NCBI GenBank assembly: GCA_036847185.1
Contig: DAIUAM010000001.1
Location: 124,001-188,000 of the forward strand
DNA from: UBA4738 sp002413305
GTDB lineage: Bacteria > Actinomycetota > UBA4738
Direction of reading: 5' to 3'
DNA: 64,000 bases
Positions 7,254 through 15,586 of the stretch are shown in pieces. The position numbers and the translations under genes were made by a program. The first letter of the stretch is position 1; every line of letters begins with the position of its first letter. The notes below the pieces were generated by a model that did not search any database, was not told the origin of the DNA, and saw only the letters and a list, made by a program, of their open reading frames with translations.

Positions 7254-9581
7254 ATGCGACGAGCACGTTCAGGGCAGTCTGCTGCGGGCGATCGCGAGTT
7301 CACGGGAACGCTGGTCTTCGGGATGGGCCTGGTCGGCGCGGCCGGCCTGAACTTCGTCTTCTCCTCGCTGATGGGCCGGATGCTGGCGCCGCCGGTGTTC
7401 GGCACTCTCGGCGTGCTCATCGCCGGCCTGCTCGCGCTGATCGGGCCGGTCAACGCGCTCTCCGGCGGGACCGAGATGTTCGCCGCGCTGCACGACCGCT
7501 TCCCCCGGGGACGCAAGCGGTTGGTCCTGCCGGGCGCGGCCGCGCTGGTGTGGGTGGCGACGATGTTCACCCATTCGACGACCGTTCGATCCACCGGCTG
7601 GTTCGCACTCGGCGCGGCCTTCCTGGTCCTGCTGGCGTGGAACCGTGGCGCGCTGGTCGGCCTGGGCCGGTTCCAGTTCGTCGGGCTCACCTTCGTGGTC
7701 GAAGGCGCGGCCCGGCTGGCGCTGCCGGTGGCGCTGGTCCTGTTCGGCTTCGGGCTGGAGGGCGCCTCGGCCGGGCTCGTGCTTGGGATGCTGGTCGCGC
7801 TGATCTTCACCGAGGTGGCGATCCCCCGGATCTCGACCGGCACCAGCGAACCGCTCGGCCGTGATGTCTGGATCGCCCTGTTGGGACTATTCGCCCTGGG
7901 GCTCACCCAGATCGTCGACGTCTTCGCGATCCGGCTGGCCAACCCGAACGCGTCCGGTGCCTACGTGGGTGCGGCGTCGCTGGCCCGCGTGGCCCTGTTC
8001 TCCCAAATGCCGGCCGCGGCGTATGCGCTCCGGCGGTCCGCCGTCGAAGGGCCCCGCCGGGCCCTGAAGCGGACGGCCATGCTGGCTATCGTCCCCGGAA
8101 CCGTTGCCGTGGGTCTGATCGAACTTGCACCCCGATTCCTGCTCCGCCTCACCTACGGGTCACGGTTCGTCGGTGCCACCGGAACGCTCCGCGTCCTCGG
8201 GCTCGCCATGCTCCTCGGCGGGTTCGCCACCATCCTGGCCCAGCTGCTCATGGGGCGCGGCGCCACCGGCTGGGTGTGGTCGATCATCCCAGTCACCTGC
8301 ATAGGGACGGTGGCGATCATCACGCTCGCCCACGCGCCGACCTCGGTGGCCGTCTACTCGCTCTTCCTTCAGGGAGGCGCCTTCATGGCGATCGGCCTTC
8401 CCGCGCTCGCGTTGCTGCGCGAGGAGAGTGAATCCGGCGGCGTGCTGATCCTGAACTGGCGGGATACCCGTCATCCGCAGGGCGGTGGCTCGGAGGTCTA
8501 CGTCGAACAAATAGCCACCCGCCTGGTCGCCGCCGGGCGCCCGGTGACTGTCTTCTGTGCAGCACACGACAATGCGCCGGCCATCGAGACCCGGGGTGGC
8601 GTCCGATTCGTCCACCGGGGGTCGTGGCGGACCGTGTACTGGTGGGCCTTCGTCTACCACCTGCTCGGCCGGTTGGAGCCGCACGACTTCGTGATCGACG
8701 TGAAGAACGGGATTCCGTTCTTCGCGCCGGCCTACTGCCGTAAGCCGGTGATCTGCCTGGTGCACCACGTCCACGAGGCGCAATGGTCGATGAACTTCCC
8801 CCGGTGGATGGCCCGAGGTGGCTGGTGGGTCGAATCACGGCTGGCGCCTCGCGTGTATCGCTACACCCACCACGTCGCGGTGTCGGAATCGACGCGCCTG
8901 GGGCTGATCGGCCTTGGGGTGCCGGCGATGGCCATCGACGTGGTCCCGAACGGCGCCCAGCCGCTTGAGGAGGTGGCGGGGAAGGCACCGGCTCCGACCA
9001 TCGCGTGCCTCGGCCGGCTGGTTCCGCACAAGCGGATCGAGATCGTCCTGGACGCGGTGACCGGGTTGCGCGACCGACACCCGGACCTCCGGCTGCTGGT
9101 GATCGGCAGTGGCCCATGGGACGAACGCCTGGTCGCACACGCCCGGGCTAGGGGGATCGAGGACCGGGTCACGTTCACCGGCTGGGTCGAGGAGGACACG
9201 AAGAGGCGTCTCCTGAGCGAGGCGTGGGTACTGGCGGTCCCGTCGGTGATGGAGGGCTGGGGCCAGAACGTCATCGAAGCCGCCGCCTGCAAGACCCCGG
9301 CGCTGGCCTTTCGGGTCGGCGGCCTGGAGGAATCAATCCGGGACGGCCTGACGGGGATCCTGGTGGACCGAGTGGAGGAGTTCGAACCCGCCCTGGCCAG
9401 GCTGCTGTCTGACCCGGCCCTTCGGGAGCAGATGGGGACCGAGGCGGCCCGTCACGCCACCTCGTTCTCTTGGGACCGGACCGCCTACTTGTTCGATTCG
9501 GTGCTGGTCGGCCTGTCGACCGAAGACGCCTCCGTCAGGGTCCTCGAATCGGTTGCCGTCGTCGTCGAATCCTCCCCGTAA
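7254..9581 (+). CDS. Polysaccharide flippase fused to GT4 glycosyltransferase
   Basis: A single 775-residue frame combining two proteins usually encoded separately. The N-terminal half is strongly hydrophobic with about 10-12 membrane segments and resembles Wzx/MATE-type polysaccharide flippases (early motif GLNFVFSSLMGRML). The C-terminal half starts near LILNWRDTRHPQGGGSE and is a GT-B family 4 glycosyltransferase, with nucleotide-sugar residues in CLGRLVPHKR and a donor-binding E-x7-E in EGWGQNVIEA. It would both move a lipid-linked glycan across the membrane and add a sugar. The ATG at 7254 is preferred because of the upstream GGGGGG; an in-frame ATG at 7200 would add 18 residues. The two halves join without a stop or visible linker. 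Donor and acceptor are unknown. Confidence 0.8.
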   Translation: MRRARSGQSAAGDREFTGTLVFGMGLVGAAGLNFVFSSLMGRMLAPPVFGTLGVLIAGLLALIGPVNALSGGTEMFAALHDRFPRGRKRLVLPGAAALVWVATMFTHSTTVRSTGWFALGAAFLVLLAWNRGALVGLGRFQFVGLTFVVEGAARLALPVALVLFGFGLEGASAGLVLGMLVALIFTEVAIPRISTGTSEPLGRDVWIALLGLFALGLTQIVDVFAIRLANPNASGAYVGAASLARVALFSQMPAAAYALRRSAVEGPRRALKRTAMLAIVPGTVAVGLIELAPRFLLRLTYGSRFVGATGTLRVLGLAMLLGGFATILAQLLMGRGATGWVWSIIPVTCIGTVAIITLAHAPTSVAVYSLFLQGGAFMAIGLPALALLREESESGGVLILNWRDTRHPQGGGSEVYVEQIATRLVAAGRPVTVFCAAHDNAPAIETRGGVRFVHRGSWRTVYWWAFVYHLLGRLEPHDFVIDVKNGIPFFAPAYCRKPVICLVHHVHEAQWSMNFPRWMARGGWWVESRLAPRVYRYTHHVAVSESTRLGLIGLGVPAMAIDVVPNGAQPLEEVAGKAPAPTIACLGRLVPHKRIEIVLDAVTGLRDRHPDLRLLVIGSGPWDERLVAHARARGIEDRVTFTGWVEEDTKRRLLSEAWVLAVPSVMEGWGQNVIEAAACKTPALAFRVGGLEESIRDGLTGILVDRVEEFEPALARLLSDPALREQMGTEAARHATSFSWDRTAYLFDSVLVGLSTEDASVRVLESVAVVVESSP

Positions 9582-9602
9582 GGCCGTTTCGGGCGCGCAC
9601 AT

Positions 9603-9619
9603 TAACGACGGCGTCGTTA
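9603..9619. terminator. Perfect 17-bp palindrome between convergent genes
   Basis: TAACGACG and CGTCGTTA flank a single central G. It lies 22 bp after the flippase-glycosyltransferase stop and 31 bp after the stop of the small convergent gene. It could be a bidirectional terminator hairpin, but there is no T-run. A protein-binding site is the alternative. Confidence 0.35.
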
Positions 9620-9649
9620 TGGGCCGATCCGAGGAACCGTGGCGTACGG

Positions 9650-9799
9650 CTAGGGCTGGACGAAGTCGCTGGGACCGTACAGAGGCTTGGTCGACGCGTG
9701 TGGGTTCTGGGAGATGACGGCCACGTAGGAGGAGAGGATGGAGATCCCGAGCGCGATGACGACTAGCACGAGCAACAGTCGCAACGGCAATCGTCTCAT
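9650..9799 (-). CDS. Small single-span membrane protein (49 aa)
   Basis: A short gene supported by a good ribosome binding site (GAGAGGGAAC, about 5-9 nt before the ATG) and a clear protein layout. An Arg-rich start (MRRLPLR) is followed by one hydrophobic segment of about 20 residues (LLLVLVVIALGISIL) and a polar tail ending SDFVQP. It ends in TAG and converges on the flippase-glycosyltransferase gene. The positive N terminus predicts the N-terminus inside and the C-terminus outside; it could also be an uncleaved signal anchor. I recognise no family. Position suggests an accessory role in the glycan locus, but this is inference. Confidence 0.5.
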   Translation of the reverse strand: MRRLPLRLLLVLVVIALGISILSSYVAVISQNPHASTKPLYGPSDFVQP

Positions 9800-9883
9800 C
9801 TCATGTTCCCTCTCGCGAGTCTCGGCGGAAGGATAGCAGTCGAAGCGGCGGTCCCGCCAGAACCAAACGGCCCTATCCGGGCG

Positions 9884-10894
9884 CTACCGGACGTCCCGGG
9901 CGCTCAGCCCTGCCCGCAGCATGTCGACATGGCCCGCCCGGCGACCGACCGCGTAGACCCGACTTCCCGGCGCGGCTTCGGCCCGGACGTCGGCGAACCC
10001 GACATCCCGCATCATCCGGGCGAGCGCCAGCGCCGATGGCAGGAACCAGTTCCAGCCGGAGGCGACGTCGCCGGCGCGCGCAGCGGCCACATCCTCCGAC
10101 GGACCTTCGTACTTCATCACGGAGCGCCTCGAGCGGACCGCCGCGGTCTCCACCAGGCACGTCCCGCCATTCTTCAGGCAGTCGAACACGATCCGCAGCG
10201 CCAGGACGGGGTCGGTGACGTGGTACAGGACTCCAGCGAACAGCACGATGTCGAAGGCGTCGTCGAAGCCCTCCCCCCGGCACTCGTACAGCGAGCGCGT
10301 CTGCGGGTGGAGGCCCTCGATCCCGAACGCCTGCTGCAGGTACCCGAGGGCTTCGATGTACTTGCGGACCTCGTCGACGGCCACGACCTCGGCGCCCATC
10401 GCCGCGAGCACCAGGCTCGCCCCGCCGGTCCAACACCCGATGTCGAGCATCCGTTTGCCCTCCAGGGAGAACGGCAGCGCGCCGAGCCGATCCCGGAAGG
10501 TGGCCAGCATAGTGAGGTGCCGGTCCCCCATCATGCCGGGGAGGGCGAACGAACCGAAGTCGTGGTCGTGCCCCCACCGGAACCGGACCGAGAAGGCCCG
10601 CTGTCGTTCGGGGTCCCTGAACCCCTCCATCGCGGCGTCGTCCATGTCCAGGAACTCCCGGATCCTGGCCTCGAAGGTGGCGGGGTCGGTGCCCACCAGG
10701 CGGTCGACCCGGTACCGGGACATGAGCGCGGCCAGGCGCGCATAGGACGGGAGGGCCCGGGCCCCTTCGGCCATCCGGGAGCCCACGCGGCCGCGGAGGG
10801 ACTTCGGCACGACCTCCTTGGCCCATTGGGGCATCAGGCGGTCGACGGCGGCGAGCGCCTTACCGGGAAAGCCACGGGTTCGCCCCTCGGTCAC
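9884..10894 (-). CDS. SAM-dependent methyltransferase
   Basis: A 336-residue class I methyltransferase. After about 110 residues of helical N-terminal extension comes the SAM-binding motif MLDIGCWTGG, followed by an acidic strand end (EVVAVDE) and a post-motif FDIVLFAGVLYHV. It resembles the DUF1698/CmoB-like group that includes sugar and small-molecule methyltransferases. The start is the GTG at 10894, which overlaps the TGA of the upstream membrane-protein gene, so the two are translationally coupled. The longer open frame upstream is only an overlap with that gene. In this locus it probably methylates a surface glycan or its precursor. The substrate is unknown. Confidence 0.75.
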   Translation of the reverse strand: MTEGRTRGFPGKALAAVDRLMPQWAKEVVPKSLRGRVGSRMAEGARALPSYARLAALMSRYRVDRLVGTDPATFEARIREFLDMDDAAMEGFRDPERQRAFSVRFRWGHDHDFGSFALPGMMGDRHLTMLATFRDRLGALPFSLEGKRMLDIGCWTGGASLVLAAMGAEVVAVDEVRKYIEALGYLQQAFGIEGLHPQTRSLYECRGEGFDDAFDIVLFAGVLYHVTDPVLALRIVFDCLKNGGTCLVETAAVRSRRSVMKYEGPSEDVAAARAGDVASGWNWFLPSALALARMMRDVGFADVRAEAAPGSRVYAVGRRAGHVDMLRAGLSARDVR

Positions 10895-12621
10895 GGTGAC
10901 GGCTCGGGTCCTGCCAGCGCCCGTGATCGCCGGCGCCGGGCGGCCACCGCCCCAAGGAACGAGACGGCCGCCACCACATCGCCGCCGATCACGGGCGCCG
11001 CGGGCGGCTCCGGGAGCCGCGGAATGGTCACCGGGCCTTGGACCCTGAACAGTTGCAGGTTCGGGCCTTCCAGTACGGACCGGAGACCGGCGACGCGCGG
11101 CTCGAAGGCTCGGACGTCGGCCTCCCGAAGCAGGAGGACGTACCGGATCCCCAGCGAAGGGAGACGCAGGGCGAGTGGGCGGCCGGATCGAACCACAGGA
11201 TCGGCAAGGATAGCCCACCGATCCTCAGGTGGAAGCCGAGTGTGGCCCACCTCGAGCGCATCGGAGACCACCGCCCGCCGGGTGAAGAACGACGAGGCGG
11301 GCTCGATCACCACGCGGTCGCGGTTCCAGCCGAGTGGCAGGTACAGGTGCCAGGGGAACACCAGGACGGCCCCGGGCGCGGGGTCGGCAGCCATGACCGC
11401 CCGGGCCCGCGTCCAGTCAGCGGGGTAGTCGCTCACGAACAAGCGGTTCGACGCCCCCCAGGCAAGGGTGGGGACCAGGGCGACCGGAAGGACCGCCAGC
11501 GCCACCCCGGCCAGGGAGTGCCAGGAAGCCTGCCCGGCCCGGGCCAGCACCCCCTCCACCCCGTGACCGAACGAGACCGCCAGCAGCAGCGCCAGCGGGG
11601 CGATGAACTTCTGGGCATCGCGCAGGATGCCGCCCCCCGGCCCGTGCACGCCCAACCACCGTACGGCGTGCCCGAGGCCGGGCAGCGCCACCCCGTATGC
11701 CAGCGCGAACCCAACCACCGCCACCAGTGTCAAGCCGAAGAGCCCACCGCGGTCGGCGTCCCGCGATCGCCGGATCCAGCCGGCCACGGCGACCGCGAGG
11801 ATCAACAGGAACGCCAGGACCCACGCCACGGTGTCACGGCCGGGGGGCGCCAGGTCGGTCCGCCACGTTCCCCCGAGCGACAGCAGGCTGCCGAACAGCC
11901 CGAGGGGCGAATCGGACCGGGACCGGAACAGGTCGAACCCGGCGGCCGGGGCGGCTGCACCGCCCGGGCGGAGGATCGAGGGAAGGAGCCAGGGGAGGTT
12001 CACCACCGCCGCGGCGGCCAGCGTGACGGCCGTCCGTTCCAGGACGCCCGTTCGAACGGCCCCCGGCAAGACCGAGCGCCGCCGGTCCGAGGGCCATGCG
12101 ACGACGGCCAGGGCGGTCCCGGCAGCGATGATCCCTCCGTACGGGCTGGCGAACGCGGCCAGCCCAATCGCCACCACCAACCGGGCCGGGGCGCCGGGTT
12201 CGGCTCGGCGGAGCCGTTCGGCCGCGCAGACGACCCAGGGAAGCGTCGCGTAGGAGAGCAGGAACGCCGCCTGCCCGAGGAGGAGCCGCTCGTAGACCAA
12301 GGGGTTCCAGACGAACAAGACCGCGGCGGCCGCCCGGGCGGCGGGCCGGGCGGCGGTGAGCAGGCGGGCGGTCCCCCACGCCCCGGCGGCGACGATCCCC
12401 ACCAGGACGAGCTTCTGGACCACCATCCCCGACACAACCCGCGACAGGAGCCCAGCGAGCAGCCCGAACGGAACGTTACGGGGCAGCCCCGTCCCCAGCC
12501 CGAGCAGTTCCCGCGACAGGCGCGGCCGGGGGACGAACGCCATGTCGTAGTCCAGGACGAACCCCGGCGCGAGCAGCGGCGCCATGATGACGAATGCGAG
12601 GACGAACGACACGCCCGGCAC
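10891..12621 (-). CDS. Multi-spanning GT-C-like membrane protein
   Basis: About 576 residues with some 10-12 hydrophobic segments and short polar loops. The N-terminal FVLDYDMAFVPRPRL after the first membrane segment is the kind of acidic loop seen in GT-C glycosyltransferases. The segment WNPLVYERLLLGQ resembles the equivalent part of the AftD-like protein at 17448-21419. The C terminus is a soluble domain of about 150 residues ending in a basic stretch. The 5' end is uncertain: the GTG at 12621 is the first plausible start after the upstream DUF3068 stop, and no good ribosome binding site is visible. It is probably a polyprenyl-phosphate-sugar-dependent glycosyltransferase, though the catalytic residues are not proven. 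Confidence 0.62.
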   Translation of the reverse strand: MPGVSFVLAFVIMAPLLAPGFVLDYDMAFVPRPRLSRELLGLGTGLPRNVPFGLLAGLLSRVVSGMVVQKLVLVGIVAAGAWGTARLLTAARPAARAAAAVLFVWNPLVYERLLLGQAAFLLSYATLPWVVCAAERLRRAEPGAPARLVVAIGLAAFASPYGGIIAAGTALAVVAWPSDRRRSVLPGAVRTGVLERTAVTLAAAAVVNLPWLLPSILRPGGAAAPAAGFDLFRSRSDSPLGLFGSLLSLGGTWRTDLAPPGRDTVAWVLAFLLILAVAVAGWIRRSRDADRGGLFGLTLVAVVGFALAYGVALPGLGHAVRWLGVHGPGGGILRDAQKFIAPLALLLAVSFGHGVEGVLARAGQASWHSLAGVALAVLPVALVPTLAWGASNRLFVSDYPADWTRARAVMAADPAPGAVLVFPWHLYLPLGWNRDRVVIEPASSFFTRRAVVSDALEVGHTRLPPEDRWAILADPVVRSGRPLALRLPSLGIRYVLLLREADVRAFEPRVAGLRSVLEGPNLQLFRVQGPVTIPRLPEPPAAPVIGGDVVAAVSFLGAVAARRRRSRALAGPEPSP

Positions 12622-12674
12622 GACGAAGTGCGACCGACGAGCGGATCCGGCGAGATTCGACGTCGGAGCCCGCC

Positions 12675-13718
12675 CTACGCCGAGGGCCCGGTGTCGGAGG
12701 TTTCCTCGATGATGATCGCTGCGGACTGCGCCGGCGCGCCCCTTCGTGCCTCGGCCGCCGCGGCGCCATTCCCGGAGATGACAGCCTGGCCGCCGGCGGG
12801 CGCCACGGCGAGGCCCGCGGGCGCGGCCGAGCGGAGAAGGAGGAGCAGGCCGAACGCCAGGAGGACAAGCCCGATGATCCAGCCGAACGCCGGCAGGAAC
12901 GACTGCACGAGCAGCAGTTGCTTCCGCAGCCCGTTCGCGTAATCCACCAGCGTCTTCACGGTAGCGGGGCTCTGCGCGAACCGGGTCGTGGCGACCGTGA
13001 GCTTGCGCGCCCCGGTCGAGTCGGCCAGCCACTGGTCGGCGCTCTGCGTTCCCCGGACCGGAGCCCCGGTGGTGGGCTCGACCAGCACGTCGGTGTCGGC
13101 CCGGTACCACCAATCGAGCCGCACCAGCCCGGCCTCCGGCTCGCCGATCGTCGTCCCCGGCAGGGTGAGGTGATTGATGATGGTCGGCTCGATCGTCTGC
13201 CGGTAGTGGTAGAGGGAGAGCCCGAAGAGCTTCACGGTCCCCGCGTACCGCATCGGGAATGCCGCTTTCGCCGTCCCGTCCCACCACGGATAGCTCTGCT
13301 TGCCCGCCCCGAGCGGAAACGTCAACGACAGGGCCCCGCCCCGGTCCAAGTTCTCCCCGCAGCACCGCACGCTCTGCCCGGTTCGCCGGTCGAGCGTGTA
13401 CCGTTCGATCGCATAGGAGAGCTCGTGGTGGTTCTGGACGTCGAACGTGCTGTCGAACGAGTCCCACACGGCGACACCCCGCGACCCGGCGGAGACATCG
13501 CCCTTCACGATGCGGATGTCCCGCAGGTGGACGGGACCCACGTCGACGAACCCTTTCCCGGGGTCGAGGTAGGTCCCAGTGCCGTCGGAGACGTTGCGCG
13601 AGTAGAGGTCGAGCGGCAGCTTCCGGACCCGGGGCGTCACGTAGAACTTCGCGAGCGGCGCGAGGAAGATGAGCGCCAGCCCGACGGCGACCAGCATGAG
13701 CCCGAGCGTCCTACGCAG
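12675..13718 (-). CDS. DUF3068 membrane protein, copy 2 (probable CTG start)
   Basis: A 347-residue protein with an N-terminal membrane anchor, an extracytoplasmic beta-rich domain and a C-terminal membrane segment. The last 40 residues are an Ala/Glu-rich cytoplasmic tail. It is clearly paralogous to the next gene upstream: both share LIFLAPLA.FYVTPRV, a CCG motif, a YAGT strand, VEP.TG..VRG and an ADQWL segment. DUF3068 proteins occur in Actinobacteria, and their role is not settled. Alignment with the paralogue places the start at LRRTLGL, a CTG codon at 13718 with GAGGAG 7 nt upstream. An ATG 7 codons further in has no such site. The exported domain may act in cell-envelope assembly (inference from locus). 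Confidence 0.75.
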   Translation of the reverse strand: MRRTLGLMLVAVGLALIFLAPLAKFYVTPRVRKLPLDLYSRNVSDGTGTYLDPGKGFVDVGPVHLRDIRIVKGDVSAGSRGVAVWDSFDSTFDVQNHHELSYAIERYTLDRRTGQSVRCCGENLDRGGALSLTFPLGAGKQSYPWWDGTAKAAFPMRYAGTVKLFGLSLYHYRQTIEPTIINHLTLPGTTIGEPEAGLVRLDWWYRADTDVLVEPTTGAPVRGTQSADQWLADSTGARKLTVATTRFAQSPATVKTLVDYANGLRKQLLLVQSFLPAFGWIIGLVLLAFGLLLLLRSAAPAGLAVAPAGGQAVISGNGAAAAEARRGAPAQSAAIIIEETSDTGPSA

Positions 13719-13880
13719 TCGGCATCTCCTCTGATGGCAGCTCGCGCAAAAGGGCCAACGGTCGCGTAACCATAGCGCAGGGTTTTCGCACAAGCGACCC
13801 TTCCGACCGTACCGGGAACGGACGGTACGAGACCGGGTCCGGTCCCGCGCTCTGAACGCGGGCTTCGGTATGTCCGGGCG

Positions 13881-14834
13881 CTACCCGGCCGCCGGGGCGG
13901 CTTCGGTGTTCGCGTCCGGCGTGGTGGCTGGCACCCGTCTCGCGGGCCGGGAGAGCAGCCAGATCGCCAGAACGATCAGGATGATCCCGACGATGGGTGC
14001 GCCGACCGGCAGCCCGGTCGAGATCAGCTGGAGCTGCTTCTTCTGGGCGGTGGCCGTGTCGACCGCGTCCTTGATCGTCGCGGGGTCCCAGCCTGCGTCG
14101 ATCTTCGCGACGGTCAGCCTCCGGACGCCGGTCAAGTCGGTGAGCCACTGGTCGGCATGCTGGACGCCCCGCACGACACCGCCCGTCACCGGCTCAACGT
14201 AGATGTCCGTGTCGGTCGTGTACATCCACAGCAGGTGGACCGCAGCCTGGTCCGGCTCGCCAACGAGTTTGCCAGGGAGGTTGATGGTCTTGATCTGGAG
14301 AGCCGGGATGTGCTGGTGGAACCGATAGACGGACAGGCCGTCGAGCGTGGTCGTGCCGGCGTAGGCGGCCGGGTAGCCCTTCATCGCGTTCGAGTCCCAG
14401 AAGTCGTAGGACTCCTTCTTCGTCCCGATCGGGAACAGTGCCGTCAGGCTCCCGGTCCGGTTCACGTTCTGGCCGCAGCAGTTGACGCTGACCCCGTCCT
14501 TCCGTCTCAGGGTGAGCCGGTCGATCGCGTAAGTGATCTCGTGCTTGTTCTGCGTGTCGAACAGGCTGGTGAACTGGTCCCACACGGCCACCGTCTTCGT
14601 GCTGTCCTGGGGGTTCCCCTTCTGGATCGTGACGTTCTGGACCGGGACGGGACCAACGACGGCGAAGTTCGCCCCCGGGTTCAGGTACGTCCCCGTGCCC
14701 GTGGCCACCTCGCGGAAGTAGAAGTCGGTGGGGATCTTCTTGACCCGGGGGGTGACGTAGAAGCGCGCGAGTGGCGCTAGGAATATCAAGACCAGCCCAA
14801 GGCTGAACAGCGCGAAACCCATCGTCCTTCGCAT
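13881..14834 (-). CDS. DUF3068 membrane protein, copy 1
   Basis: A 317-residue protein with a signal-anchor (MRRTMGFALFSLGLVLIFL), an extracytoplasmic domain and a C-terminal membrane helix (VGIILIVLAIWLL). The pair of adjacent cysteines in VNCCGQN is conserved in its tandem paralogue. The ATG at 14834 has GGGGGG upstream. It is the first gene of a leftward group followed, after a 160-bp gap, by the paralogue and then the GT-C-like and methyltransferase genes. It is divergent from the acetyltransferase gene. The function is unknown; tandem duplication within a glycan locus suggests a structural or partner role for an envelope polymer. Confidence 0.8.
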   Translation of the reverse strand: MRRTMGFALFSLGLVLIFLAPLARFYVTPRVKKIPTDFYFREVATGTGTYLNPGANFAVVGPVPVQNVTIQKGNPQDSTKTVAVWDQFTSLFDTQNKHEITYAIDRLTLRRKDGVSVNCCGQNVNRTGSLTALFPIGTKKESYDFWDSNAMKGYPAAYAGTTTLDGLSVYRFHQHIPALQIKTINLPGKLVGEPDQAAVHLLWMYTTDTDIYVEPVTGGVVRGVQHADQWLTDLTGVRRLTVAKIDAGWDPATIKDAVDTATAQKKQLQLISTGLPVGAPIVGIILIVLAIWLLSRPARRVPATTPDANTEAAPAAG

Positions 14835-14989
14835 CAGGTCCCCCCGAAAGCTCTGTTAGTCCTACAACTTAGTCCATCAAGCGGGACAAGCGCCAGGTGT
14901 CGGGGATCGATCCGAAGCAGGCTCGACCGCCACCGGACCGCCGGGAAGGCATTGCACGAACGCACCCCAGCCAGCAGACTTCGTACTGG

Positions 14990-15586
14990 ATGGAAACCCA
15001 CCGTTCCGAGGTTCCGCTCGAACTGCGCGATCTGGGGCCGCTTCGACTGGCGGCATTGCACGCACTGTCGTGGGTGATGCGGACGCGCATCCGCCTCCGG
15101 CACGGCGACCGGGTCCGATTCGGCCGGTCGGTCGTGGCGAACTTCCGCCTGGACGTCCGAGGTGCGGGATCGGTCAGCGTCGGGGACGGTTCGAACCTGT
15201 ACGCCTTCCTGGGAAAGACGCGCCTCTATACTCGGTCGCCTGCGGCGCGGATCGTGATCGGGCGCAACGTTCGCCTGAACGCCACGACGGTCCAGGCGGC
15301 GGAGCTCATCGAGATCGGCGACGACTGCATCCTCGGGGACGCGAACCTCATGGACACCGACATGCACCCCATCAGTGCCGACCGGCGGCGCAATCCGGCC
15401 GCCGAGACGCGCAGTGCGCCCATCGTGCTGGAGCGTAATGTGTGGGTCGGTGGCCAGGCCGCGGTGCTGCCAGGGGTCCGGATCGGCGAGAACTCGGTCG
15501 TCGGGTTCCGGGCGGTGGTCACGTCTGACGTTCCCCCGAACGTCGTCGTGGCCGGGAATCCTGCCCGGGTGGTCAGGGCCATTTGA
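14990..15586 (+). CDS. Left-handed beta-helix acyltransferase
   Basis: A 198-residue hexapeptide-repeat transferase of the maltose/galactoside O-acetyltransferase type. The repeats run from about residue 50 to the end (IVIGRNVRLN, IEIGDDCILG, IVLERNVWVGG, VRIGENSVVG). The catalytic histidine is in DTDMHPI, and the C terminus NVVVAGNPARVVR is typical of the family. It would transfer an acetyl group from acetyl-CoA to a sugar hydroxyl or amine. The ATG at 14990 is used because homology begins shortly after; the frame is open to 14897. Its stop overlaps the TTG start of the next glycosyltransferase, so the two act together, probably decorating the surface glycan. Confidence 0.82.
   Translation: METHRSEVPLELRDLGPLRLAALHALSWVMRTRIRLRHGDRVRFGRSVVANFRLDVRGAGSVSVGDGSNLYAFLGKTRLYTRSPAARIVIGRNVRLNATTVQAAELIEIGDDCILGDANLMDTDMHPISADRRRNPAAETRSAPIVLERNVWVGGQAAVLPGVRIGENSVVGFRAVVTSDVPPNVVVAGNPARVVRAI

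Noticed and set aside
11038..12942. Long plus-strand open frame antisense to the GT-C-like gene
   Set aside because: It is a GC-driven shadow with a low-complexity Arg/Pro/Gly composition. The opposite strand encodes the membrane protein.
13831..13844. GACCGG/CCGGTC hairpin downstream of the first DUF3068 gene
   Set aside because: It has a 2-nt loop and no T-run. The next gene follows on the same strand, so termination is doubtful.
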